Below the pieces are notes generated by a model, which saw only the letters and a list, made by a program, of their open reading frames with translations, did no database searches and was not told where the DNA came from. From assembly GCF_052045245.1 (NCBI RefSeq), contig NZ_JBQEON010000004.1, positions 1 to 64,000 of the forward strand: a stretch of 64,000 bases of DNA, read 5' to 3'. The position numbers and the translations under genes are program-made. This DNA comes from Burkholderia sp052045245 (GTDB lineage Bacteria > Pseudomonadota > Gammaproteobacteria > Burkholderiales > Burkholderiaceae). Shown piece by piece: positions 16,809-24,999 of this stretch (positions are counted from its first letter, which is position 1; every line of letters begins with the position of its first letter).

Positions 16809-16815
16809 AGCTGGC

Positions 16816-18255
16816 ATGGAAGAAGCGAAGCACTTCATCGCAGGCGAATGGACGTTGCCCGCGCAGCTGGAGACGATTCCGGTCGTCGACCCATCCGACG
16901 GCCAGCCGTTCGCGACGATCGCGCGCGGCACGGCGCCCGACATCGAGCGCGCGGTCGCCGCGGCCCGCGACGCGTTCGCAGGCCCGTGGGGCGCGGCAAG
17001 CGCCGCCGAGCGCGGCCGCGTGCTGATGCGGCTGTCGGCGCGGGTCGCCGACCATCTCGAGGAACTCGCCGCGATCGAAGCGCGCGACACCGGCAAGCCG
17101 CTGAAGCAGGCGCGCGCCGACGCCGCCGCGCTCGCGCGCTACTTCGAATTCTATGCAGGCGCCGCAGACAAGCTGCACGGCGAAACCCTCCCCTATCAGG
17201 CCGGCTACACGGTGCTGACGGTGCGCGAACCGCACGGCGTCACCGGCCACATCGTGCCGTGGAACTACCCGATGCAGATCTTCGGGCGCAGCGTCGGCGC
17301 GGCGCTCGCGGCCGGCAACGCATGCGTGGTGAAACCGGCCGAGGATGCGTGCCTGTCGGTGCTGCGCGTGGCCGAGCTCGCGGCCGAAGCCGGGTTGCCG
17401 GCCGGCGCACTCAACATCGTCACCGGCTACGGCCATGAAGCGGGTGCCGCGCTCGCGCGCCATTCCGGCATCGACCACATCTCGTTTACGGGCTCGCCCG
17501 CCACCGGCAAGCTGGTCGCGCAGATGGCCGCCGAGAACCACGTGCCCGTCACGCTCGAGCTCGGCGGCAAGTCGCCGCAGATCGTGTTCGCCGACGCCGA
17601 TCTCGAGGCCGCGCTGCCGGTGCTCGTATCGGCGATCGTGCAGAACGGCGGGCAGACCTGCTCGGCCGGCAGCCGCGTGCTGATCGAGCGCGCGGTCTAC
17701 GAGCCGCTCGTCGAACGGCTCGCCACCGCGTTCAACGGGCTGCGGGTCGGCCCGAGCCGCGCCGATCTCGACTGCGGCCCGCTGATCAACGCGAAGCAGC
17801 AGCAGCGCGTGTGGGATTTCCTGTCCGACGCGCAGCACGACGGCATTCCGATGGCCGCGCACGGTCAGGTCGTCGCCGACGCGCCCGAAAGCGGCTTCTA
17901 CCAGGCGCCCGCGCTGTTGCGCGACGTGCCGCCGTCGCACCGGCTCGCGCAGGAGGAAGTGTTCGGCCCGGTGCTCGCCGCGATGCGCTTCGTCGACGAA
18001 GACGAAGCGGTCGCGCTCGCGAACGGCACGCCGTACGGCCTCGTCGCCGGCATCTGGACCCGCGACGGCGCACGCCAGCTGCGTCTCGCGCGGCGCCTGC
18101 GCGCCGGCCAGGTGTTCATCAACAACTACGGCGCGGGCGGTGGCGTCGAGCTGCCGTTCGGCGGCGTCGGCCACTCGGGCCATGGCCGCGAGAAAGGCTT
18201 CGAGGCGCTGTACGGCTTCACCGCGCTGAAAACGATCGCGATCCGGCACGGCTGA
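16816..18255 (+). CDS. NAD(P)+-dependent aldehyde dehydrogenase
   Basis: A 479-residue member of the aldehyde dehydrogenase superfamily, close to the betaine-aldehyde/phenylacetaldehyde type. AGGAG at 16806-16810 precedes the ATG at 16816. The cofactor site shows VPWNYP and FTGSPATGKLV; the catalytic residues are E248 (LELGGKSP) and C282 (GGQTCSAGSR). It forms an operon with an SDR and an MFS carrier, suggesting uptake and oxidation of an alcohol or aldehyde-bearing compound. The substrate cannot be assigned. The palindromic array immediately upstream may affect its expression. Confidence 0.93.
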   Translation: MEEAKHFIAGEWTLPAQLETIPVVDPSDGQPFATIARGTAPDIERAVAAARDAFAGPWGAASAAERGRVLMRLSARVADHLEELAAIEARDTGKPLKQARADAAALARYFEFYAGAADKLHGETLPYQAGYTVLTVREPHGVTGHIVPWNYPMQIFGRSVGAALAAGNACVVKPAEDACLSVLRVAELAAEAGLPAGALNIVTGYGHEAGAALARHSGIDHISFTGSPATGKLVAQMAAENHVPVTLELGGKSPQIVFADADLEAALPVLVSAIVQNGGQTCSAGSRVLIERAVYEPLVERLATAFNGLRVGPSRADLDCGPLINAKQQQRVWDFLSDAQHDGIPMAAHGQVVADAPESGFYQAPALLRDVPPSHRLAQEEVFGPVLAAMRFVDEDEAVALANGTPYGLVAGIWTRDGARQLRLARRLRAGQVFINNYGAGGGVELPFGGVGHSGHGREKGFEALYGFTALKTIAIRHG

Positions 18256-18339
18256 ACGCGGCAAGCCGGGCCGGCCGGAACCAACCCCGTCGGCCGCGAA
18301 CCGACATACCACGCACCCTTCCAACACAGGAGACACACC

Positions 18340-19098
18340 ATGCGGTTGAGCGGCAAGACGGCCATCGTCACGGGCGGCGGTTCGGGCTTCGGCGAAGGCA
18401 TCGCGAAGACCTACGCGCGCGAAGGCGCGAACGTCGTCGTCAACGACCTGAACGGTGCGGCGGCCGAGCGCGTCGCGAGCGAGATCGCGCTGGCGGGCGG
18501 CAAGGCCATCGCGGTCGCCGGCGACGTATCGCACGACGCCGACTGGCGCGCGCTGCTGCAAGCCGCGCTCGACGATTTCCATGCCGTGCAGATCGTCGTG
18601 AACAACGCCGGCACCACGCACCGCAACAAGCCGGTGCTCGACGTGACGGAAGCCGAGTTCGACCGCGTGTACGCCGTCAACATGAAGAGCCTGTTCTGGA
18701 GCGTGCAGACCTTCGTTCCGTATTTCCGCGCGCAGGGCGGCGGCGTGTTCGTGAACGTCGCGTCGACGGCCGGGGTGCGGCCGCGCCCGGGCCTCGTCTG
18801 GTACAACAGCACGAAAGGCGCGATGATCACCGCGAGCAAGTCGCTCGCGGCCGAGCTGGGCGCCGATCGCATCCGCGTGAACTGCATCAACCCGGTGCTC
18901 GGCGAAACGGGCCTGATGACCGAGTTCATGGGCTGCGAGGACACGCCGGAGAACCGCCGCCGGTTCCTCGCGACGATTCCGCTCGGCCGCTTCTCGACGC
19001 CGCAGGACATCGCGAACGCGGCCCTTTACCTCGCATCGGACGAAGCCGAGTTCATCACCGGCGTCTGTCTCGAAGTCGACGGCGGGCGCTGCATCTAG
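18340..19098 (+). CDS. Short-chain dehydrogenase/reductase
   Basis: A 252-residue classical SDR. The Rossmann motif is TGGGSGFGEG (11-20), the NNAG motif is near 88-91, and the catalytic S142, Y155 and K159 (YNSTK) are present. A family block GETGLMTEFMG follows, as in 3-oxoacyl-ACP reductase-like and glucose dehydrogenase-like members. GGAGACACACC before the ATG is a fair ribosome-binding site. It lies 84 bp after the aldehyde dehydrogenase and before the MFS transporter, probably in one operon. The substrate is unknown, with NAD(P)H as cofactor. Confidence 0.92.
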   Translation: MRLSGKTAIVTGGGSGFGEGIAKTYAREGANVVVNDLNGAAAERVASEIALAGGKAIAVAGDVSHDADWRALLQAALDDFHAVQIVVNNAGTTHRNKPVLDVTEAEFDRVYAVNMKSLFWSVQTFVPYFRAQGGGVFVNVASTAGVRPRPGLVWYNSTKGAMITASKSLAAELGADRIRVNCINPVLGETGLMTEFMGCEDTPENRRRFLATIPLGRFSTPQDIANAALYLASDEAEFITGVCLEVDGGRCI

Positions 19099-19119
19099 CC
19101 GCACGATCGTGGCGGCGCC

Positions 19120-19128
19120 NNNNNNNNN
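19120..19128. other. Assembly gap (9 N)
   Basis: Nine undetermined bases in the spacer between the SDR and MFS genes. No coding sequence is affected. A GC-rich hairpin that stalled sequencing is possible. Confidence 0.99.
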
Positions 19129-19209
19129 GCATCGGGATTGCTTCGCACGACCCCGGATCGGGCGCGCCGCGCCGGCTCCGGCCCATCACAAGAAAGGACA
19201 GGAGACAAC

Positions 19210-20514
19210 ATGGCAACATCGACGCAGTCGCTGCCGGGCGCGTCCGGCGCATTCGAGGAAGCAACCTACCGCAAGGTGTCGTGGCGGCTCACGCCGCTCC
19301 TGCTGCTGTGCTACGTGGTCGCCTATCTCGACCGCGTGAACGTCGGCTTCGCGAAGCTGCAGATGGTGAGCGACCTGAACCTCAGCGATGCCGTCTACGG
19401 GCTCGGCGCCGGGATCTTCTTCTTCGGCTATTTTCTGTTCGAAGTCCCGAGCAACATCATCCTGCACAAGGTCGGCGCGCGCGTATGGATCGCGCGCATC
19501 ATGGCGACCTGGGGCGTGATCTCGATCCTGACGATGTTCGTCACGACGCCCGCGATGTTCTACGTGATGCGCTTCCTGCTCGGTGTTGCCGAAGCCGGCT
19601 TCTTCCCCGGCGTGATCCTGTACCTCACCTACTGGTATCCCGCGCACCGGCGCGGCCGGATGACGACGTTCTTCATGACCGCCGTCGCGCTGTCCGGCGT
19701 GATCGGCGGGCCGATCTCGGGCTTCATCCTGAAGGCGTTCAACGGCGTGAGCGGCTGGCACGGCTGGCAATGGCTGTTCCTGCTCGAAGGGATCCCGTCC
19801 GTGCTGGCCGGCGTGCTCGTGTTCTTCGCGCTCGACGACCGGATCTCGAAGGCGAAATGGCTGACCGACGACGAAAAGGCACTGCTCGCGCGCAACGTCG
19901 ACGCGGAGGAAGCAACCAAGGAGGACCTGCCGCTCGGCGCGGTGCTGGCGAGCCCGCGCGTGTGGCTGATGGCGCTGATCTACTTCTCGTTCGTGATGGG
20001 GCTGTACGGTGTCGGCTTCTGGCTCCCGACGATCATCAAGGCGACCGGCGTGGTCGACACCTTCATGATCGGCCTGCTGTCGGCGATTCCGTATGCGGCG
20101 GCCGTGGTCGCGATGATCCTGATCGCGCGCAGCGCGGACAAGCGCCGCGAACGGCGCTGGCACCTCGCGATTCCGGCCGCGTTCGGCGCGCTCGGGCTCG
20201 TGCTGTCGGTGATCTGGGCGCACCAGACGGGGCTCGCGATGCTCGGCCTCACGCTCGCGACGATGGGCATCCTGACGACGCTGCCGCTGTTCTGGAGCCT
20301 GCCGACCGCGTTCCTCGGCGGCGCGGCGGCCGCGGCCGGCATCGCGATGATCAACTCGATCGGCAACCTCGCGGGCTTCCTGAGCCCGTACATGATGGGC
20401 TGGCTCAAGCAGGCGACGGGCACCAACGACGCGGGCATGGTCGTGCTCGCCGCGTTCCTCGTGCTCGGCGCGCTGCTCGCGCTGTCGGTGCCGAAGCGGC
20501 TCGTCGACAAGTAA
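19210..20514 (+). CDS. MFS transporter, anion:cation symporter (phthalate/4-hydroxyphenylacetate permease) type
   Basis: A 434-residue 12-helix inner-membrane carrier. ACAGGAGACAAC precedes ATG 19210. The N-terminus reads RLTPLLLLCYVVAYLDRVNV, FGYFLFEVPSN follows in helix 2-3, and WYPAHRRGRM lies in the loop; these are hallmarks of the ACS family of organic anion symporters. Last gene of the aldehyde dehydrogenase operon, so it probably imports the compound the two enzymes act on. Substrate unknown. Confidence 0.92.
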   Translation: MATSTQSLPGASGAFEEATYRKVSWRLTPLLLLCYVVAYLDRVNVGFAKLQMVSDLNLSDAVYGLGAGIFFFGYFLFEVPSNIILHKVGARVWIARIMATWGVISILTMFVTTPAMFYVMRFLLGVAEAGFFPGVILYLTYWYPAHRRGRMTTFFMTAVALSGVIGGPISGFILKAFNGVSGWHGWQWLFLLEGIPSVLAGVLVFFALDDRISKAKWLTDDEKALLARNVDAEEATKEDLPLGAVLASPRVWLMALIYFSFVMGLYGVGFWLPTIIKATGVVDTFMIGLLSAIPYAAAVVAMILIARSADKRRERRWHLAIPAAFGALGLVLSVIWAHQTGLAMLGLTLATMGILTTLPLFWSLPTAFLGGAAAAAGIAMINSIGNLAGFLSPYMMGWLKQATGTNDAGMVVLAAFLVLGALLALSVPKRLVDK

Positions 20515-20562
20515 TGCGCAACGCGTGACCGCGGGCCGGCCGCCTGGCGGTCCGGCAACGAG

Positions 20563-20604
20563 CAAAAAAATGCCCCGAAGGCCATGCGGCGTTCGGGGCA
20601 TTTT
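20563..20604. terminator. Bidirectional intrinsic terminator
   Basis: TGCCCCGAA and TTCGGGGCA form a perfect stem, flanked by AAAAAAA on the left and TTTT on the right. It serves the MFS operon and the convergent hem operon. Confidence 0.9.
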
Positions 20605-20628
20605 CACGCGCGGCGGGCAGCCGCCGCG

Positions 20629-21816
20629 TCAGACCACGGTGATCGCGAGTGCGCTTTCGCGGTAGTGCTTCGCCGCCTTGTCGGTTTCGCCGAGATGCTC
20701 GAACAGGCGCGCAAGCGCACGGTGCGCGCGCACCTTCAGCGCCTCGTTGTCGGCCTGCTTCAGCGCGGCCTCGAGGAACGACTGCGCCTTGCCCCACAGC
20801 TGCTGCTGCTGGCACAGACGACCGAGCGCGAACAGCAGGTCCGCATCGTCCGGATGATCCGTCTTCCACCCTTCGGCCTTCTGGATCAGCGGCAACGCAT
20901 CGCCGCCGGCCGTATCCGGATAGCGGCGCAGCAGGCGTGCATCCCAGTTGTGCGCGAGCGCGTCCTCGACGATGCGGCGCGCTTCGGTGCGGCGCTCGAG
21001 CGGCACCAGCAGGTCGGCCGCGAGATCGGCGAGGCGCGGCGACTGGCGCTCGAGCGGCGACAGCGACTGCCACACTTCGAGCAGCGCGTCCGGATCGTGC
21101 CGGCGTTCGCGCAGCAGATTCTCCGCCGCCTGCTGGCGCAGCCGCACGGCCGCGGCCGGATGCAGCGCCTCGCGCTTCTCGAGCGCCTTCGCGAGCTTCA
21201 GCACCTCGGCCCAGTTCTTCAACTGCTGCTGCGCGCGCAACGCGACCTGCTGCGCATGGATGCGCTTGCCGCCCGCCTGCAGGTCGGCCAGCGCGGCGAG
21301 CGCGCCGTCGGCATCGCGTGCATCGGCGCGCATGTCGGCCGCGGCGAGCAGCCGCGCGTCCTGCCATTCGGGCGCGTCGACCTTCGACAGCCAGTCGTCG
21401 CGGCGCGTGTACTCGTGCATCCGGTGCGCGGCCGTGGCCGCGACGAGACTCGCGGCGCCCTGGTTCGCATCGACCGCGAGCGCATCGCGCGCGGCCTTCT
21501 CGGCGCGCGAGAAGCGGCCCGCGTACAGGTTCGCGATCGCATCGCGCAGCGACGACGCCGCCTTCTCGTTGCGCGAACGCGCACGATACGCGGCGACCCG
21601 CTGCGGCATGCGCCAGATGTTGCGCACGATGCGCAGCAGCGCGTACACGACGATGAACAGCACGACGATGGCGATCACGAACAGGTTCAGCGACACGTCG
21701 ATCCGGTACGGCGGATAGACGAGCAGCACCTGCCCCGCGTCGAAACGGCCGACGGTGGCGAGTGCCGCGGCGATCGCGAACAGGACCGCGAGCCAGACGA
21801 TTCCTCGAAGCGTCAT
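20629..21816 (-). CDS. hemY: HemY-type heme biosynthesis membrane protein (TPR)
   Basis: A 395-residue proteobacterial HemY (not the Bacillus protoporphyrinogen oxidase of that name). Two N-terminal membrane helices (about 5-22 and 42-64, joined by VYPPYRIDVSLN, typical of the HemY_N domain) anchor it in the inner membrane. The rest is helical tetratricopeptide-like sequence facing the periplasm or cytoplasm. Its exact role is unsettled, but it is always found with hemD/hemX. Its start is 2 bp after the hemDX stop, so it is translationally coupled. Confidence 0.94.
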   Translation of the reverse strand: MTLRGIVWLAVLFAIAAALATVGRFDAGQVLLVYPPYRIDVSLNLFVIAIVVLFIVVYALLRIVRNIWRMPQRVAAYRARSRNEKAASSLRDAIANLYAGRFSRAEKAARDALAVDANQGAASLVAATAAHRMHEYTRRDDWLSKVDAPEWQDARLLAAADMRADARDADGALAALADLQAGGKRIHAQQVALRAQQQLKNWAEVLKLAKALEKREALHPAAAVRLRQQAAENLLRERRHDPDALLEVWQSLSPLERQSPRLADLAADLLVPLERRTEARRIVEDALAHNWDARLLRRYPDTAGGDALPLIQKAEGWKTDHPDDADLLFALGRLCQQQQLWGKAQSFLEAALKQADNEALKVRAHRALARLFEHLGETDKAAKHYRESALAITVV

Positions 21817-21818
21817 GG

Positions 21819-23795
21819 TTACCCCCGGCTCTTGAACTGCTGAACGGCGTTCAGGCTCGTGTTCAGGTTCGGCACCGCGACCGTCAGCGATGCGCTGTCG
21901 ACCTGCTTGAGCAGATCCTCGACGGATTGCGTGTCCTTCGATGCCGGGTCGAAATACTTGCCGAGCGACGCCTGCGCGGCGTGCAGGTCGGCCTTCATCG
22001 CGCCGTCGTTGCGCGCGAGCAGCGACAGCCGCGCGGTGAGCAGGCGCAGCTTCACGTTCTCGCGCACGAAGTAGCCCTGGTCGGGCGACGCGAGCATCGC
22101 GTCGGCATTGTCGATCCGGCGCACCTGCACGAGGCCCTTCAACTGCTGGCCGAGGCCGGCCGAGAAGTCATGCCACCACACCTTCCAGCGCGGCTCGCCG
22201 GCCGTGGCTGCAACCGCCGACGCGGCGTCGGCCGGCTCGGCCTTCGGCGCCGCATGCGGGACGATCGCCTCGCCCGCCAGCGGCAGCGCGTCGATCTTCG
22301 CGATCGCGTCGTCGAGCTTGATCGCGAGGCCGGTGAGATCGGCCGACGGGGCGGCCTTCAGCTTCTCGATGTCCTGCGCGAGCGCCTTGCGCACCGTGAC
22401 GGCCTGCGCGCTCTGCGACGTCGCGAGGCGCGCGTCGGCGTTCTGCAGCGCGATCAGCGCGAGCTGCGTGTTGCCGGTGAGCTGCAGTTGCTGGCTCGCG
22501 CTCGACAGCATCTGGTCGACTTCCTCGAGCATCCACGCGTCGCGGTTGCGCGACAGGTCCTGGTACTGCTGCTGCAGCGCCTGCTGCGCGCTCTGCGCGT
22601 CGGCGAGCTTGCCGTCGAGCTGCGCGAGCTGCGTGTCGACCTGGTGCGTGCCCGCGAGCGCCTGCTCGGTCTTCATGCGGGTCTCGGCCGCCTGCGCATC
22701 GAGCGCCTTCTGGCGCGCGACGAACGAGTCGTCAAGCCGGTCGACCTTGCGGTTCAGCGCATAGCCGCCGACGCCCGCCGCGCAGCCGAGCACGACGACG
22801 ACGAACCACAGCGCCGCGCTGCTGCCGCGGCGCGCAGGCGGTTCGGACGCGGGATAAGGGGGCCTGGACGGCGGTGCGGATGCAGCGGCCGGCTGGGAAG
22901 CGACACTTTTGGAATCGTTGGTATCTGTCATGCGTTTAGTCACCGGTGCGGCTGTCGCCGGTTGGACGGCCTCGTCGGCCATCGTTCGAAACGCGCGGAC
23001 GATGCGCTCATCGCCCGCGCCGGTCAGCGTAATCCTATCAAAACCCAGTGCGCGCGCGGTCTGCTCGATGCGCGGATGCGGCGTCACGAGCGGCGCATGC
23101 TTCAGCGCGTCGATCTCGGCGTCGTTCAGGTGCGTGCGCGCGAGTTCGTGCAGGTTGCGCACGCCCTCCGAGCTCGTGACGAGCCACCCGTGCGGTGCAC
23201 CGGCGAGCAGCGCATGCACGCGCTCCCATGCGCCGACGCGCGGCTCGGGCACGACGCGCCGGTACGCGGCGACGAGCGTGACGTCCGCGCCGGCTTCGCG
23301 CAGCCGCTCGGCAAGCCATTCGCGCCCGCCGTCGCCGCGCACGATCAGCACGCGCTTGCCCGCCAGCGCCTGCGCGCCGCCGAACGCGGTCTCGATGCTC
23401 GCGAACAGGCTTTCGGAATCGTAATGCGGGACGCCGCCGTCGGCGGGCGCCTGCGGCGCGATCACGCGATGCGCGGGCGCCGCGATGCCGTGGCGCTCGA
23501 GCGCCGCGACGCTGCCGGGCCCGACCACGCCGACCGGCAGCGCATTCGGCCAGATCGCACCGTACTGCGCGAGCGCGCGGTCGATCGCGTTCGGCGACAC
23601 GAAGATCACGAGCGCGTAGTCGGCGAGCGCCGCGAACGCGGCATCGAGCGGCGCCGGATCGTCGACCGGCGCGATGTCGATCAGCGGGAATTCGAGCACG
23701 TCGCAGCCGGCGCCGGCCAGTTGGGCCGCCAGCGCGGCCGACTGGCCGTCCGGGCGGGTCAGGACGGCGGTGAACGCACGCGCGCCGCCCGCCAT
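21819..23795 (-). CDS. hemDX: Fused uroporphyrinogen-III synthase and HemX membrane protein
   Basis: A 658-residue fusion. Residues 1 to about 270 are HemD, which closes hydroxymethylbilane to uroporphyrinogen III (TRPDGQSAALAAQLAG, VVGPGSVAALERHG, LVTSSEGVRNLHELA). A Pro/Ala/Ser-rich linker (about 288-325) and one transmembrane helix (SAALWFVVVVLGCAAGVGGY) join it to a HemX-type coiled-coil domain of about 320 residues. The frame is open throughout. An internal ATG at 22931 (MTDTNDSK) could allow a separate HemX product. The start overlaps the hemC stop (TGATG at 23797-23793). The fused form is known in Burkholderia relatives. Confidence 0.93.
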   Translation of the reverse strand: MAGGARAFTAVLTRPDGQSAALAAQLAGAGCDVLEFPLIDIAPVDDPAPLDAAFAALADYALVIFVSPNAIDRALAQYGAIWPNALPVGVVGPGSVAALERHGIAAPAHRVIAPQAPADGGVPHYDSESLFASIETAFGGAQALAGKRVLIVRGDGGREWLAERLREAGADVTLVAAYRRVVPEPRVGAWERVHALLAGAPHGWLVTSSEGVRNLHELARTHLNDAEIDALKHAPLVTPHPRIEQTARALGFDRITLTGAGDERIVRAFRTMADEAVQPATAAPVTKRMTDTNDSKSVASQPAAASAPPSRPPYPASEPPARRGSSAALWFVVVVLGCAAGVGGYALNRKVDRLDDSFVARQKALDAQAAETRMKTEQALAGTHQVDTQLAQLDGKLADAQSAQQALQQQYQDLSRNRDAWMLEEVDQMLSSASQQLQLTGNTQLALIALQNADARLATSQSAQAVTVRKALAQDIEKLKAAPSADLTGLAIKLDDAIAKIDALPLAGEAIVPHAAPKAEPADAASAVAATAGEPRWKVWWHDFSAGLGQQLKGLVQVRRIDNADAMLASPDQGYFVRENVKLRLLTARLSLLARNDGAMKADLHAAQASLGKYFDPASKDTQSVEDLLKQVDSASLTVAVPNLNTSLNAVQQFKSRG

Positions 23796-24781
23796 CAGGC
23801 GTCGCCCTTGCCGGCCCGCGAACCGGCGAGCAGCGCGTTGACGATGTCGAGCGCGCCCTGCGCCTCGAGCTCGTCGGACACCGCGCGGCCGAGCGCGAGC
23901 GCATCCGCGACGGTCATGACGGCGCCGCACTCCTCGGCGGTCAGCACGCGCTGGCCGTCGGTCGTCGACACGCGGCCAGTCAGGTACAGCTCGCCCGCGC
24001 GCCACACCGCGTGCGCGGCGAGCGGCACCTCGCAGCTGCCGCCGAGCGCGCGCGACACCATCCGCTCGGCCTCGACCGCGAGCGCGGTCTGCGGGTCGTG
24101 CAGCGGCGCGAGCCAGCCGGCGACATCGGTGCGGTGCGCGGCGATTTCGATGCCGAGCGCGCCCTGGCCGGCGGCCGGCGGGCTGTCCTCGACGTCGATC
24201 AGTGCGCGGATCCGCGCTTCGAGGCCGAGGCGCTTCAGGCCCGCGGCCGCGAGGATGATCGCCGCGTAGTCGCCGCGATCGAGCTTCGACAGGCGCGTGT
24301 CGAGGTTGCCGCGCAGCGGCAGCACGTTCAGGTGCGGATAACGCGCGCGCAGCATCGCCTCGCGGCGCAGGCTCGACGTGCCGACGACGGCACCCGCCGG
24401 CAGCGCGTCGAGCGACGCGTAGTCGTTCGACACGAACGCGTCGCGCGAATCTTCCCGCGCCATGATCGCGGTGAGTGCGAAGCCGTCGGGCAGCGCCATC
24501 GGCACGTCCTTCAGCGAATGCACGGCCAGATCGGCGCGGCCGTCGGCGAGCGCATTCTCCAGCTCCTTGACGAACAGGCCCTTGCCGCCGACCTTCGACA
24601 GCGTGCGATCGAGAATCTGGTCGCCACGGGTTGTCATCCCGAGGATTTTCACGTCACAAGCTGGATATAATTTGCGCAGCGCATCACGCACATGTTCGGC
24701 TTGCCACATCGCCAGGCGGCTCTCCCGCGAAGCAATCGTCAGCGTCGCGGGGGCTTGTGCCGGAAAGGTCTCGGAATTCAT
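23795..24781 (-). CDS. hemC: Porphobilinogen deaminase (hydroxymethylbilane synthase)
   Basis: A 328-residue enzyme that joins four porphobilinogens into hydroxymethylbilane. The ATG at 24781 gives MNSETFPAQAP. Family blocks are IASRESRLAMWQAE, KVGGKGLFVKELE, AVHSLKDVP (substrate carboxylate binding) and RGNLDTRLSKLD. The dipyrromethane cofactor attaches to C250 in GGSCEVPLAA. First gene of the hemC-hemDX-hemY operon and divergent from ppc, with a 218-bp spacer between the two starts. Confidence 0.97.
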   Translation of the reverse strand: MNSETFPAQAPATLTIASRESRLAMWQAEHVRDALRKLYPACDVKILGMTTRGDQILDRTLSKVGGKGLFVKELENALADGRADLAVHSLKDVPMALPDGFALTAIMAREDSRDAFVSNDYASLDALPAGAVVGTSSLRREAMLRARYPHLNVLPLRGNLDTRLSKLDRGDYAAIILAAAGLKRLGLEARIRALIDVEDSPPAAGQGALGIEIAAHRTDVAGWLAPLHDPQTALAVEAERMVSRALGGSCEVPLAAHAVWRAGELYLTGRVSTTDGQRVLTAEECGAVMTVADALALGRAVSDELEAQGALDIVNALLAGSRAGKGDA

Positions 24782-24936
24782 TGCTGGAACATCGAAGGAC
24801 GGGATGGAAGATCGAACAATGGTAGCACGCACACCCCTGCCCGCCCGGGCCCGGAGCCTGCGCCCGCCGCGCTTTTGCGCCGGCGGCGATACCGATGCGC
24901 GGATGTGCCGCACGTAGCTGGATGCTTGACCGCTGT

Positions 24937-24963
24937 TCCCGTAGTTTCCGCAGTCCCCGCAGT
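24937..24963. repeat. Three 9-bp tandem repeats upstream of ppc
   Basis: TCCCGTAGT, TTCCGCAGT and CCCCGCAGT follow one another, then CCCTTTTT. They lie in the ppc leader, about 40 bp before its start. Confidence 0.7.
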
Positions 24964-24999
24964 CCCTTTTTGACTCGTGCTTTCCCAAGGAAACCCATC

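Noticed and set aside
16513..19104. An 863-codon minus-strand frame that includes the 49-bp repeats
   Set aside because: It is antisense to the aldehyde dehydrogenase and SDR genes; the apparent internal protein repeats only reflect the DNA array.
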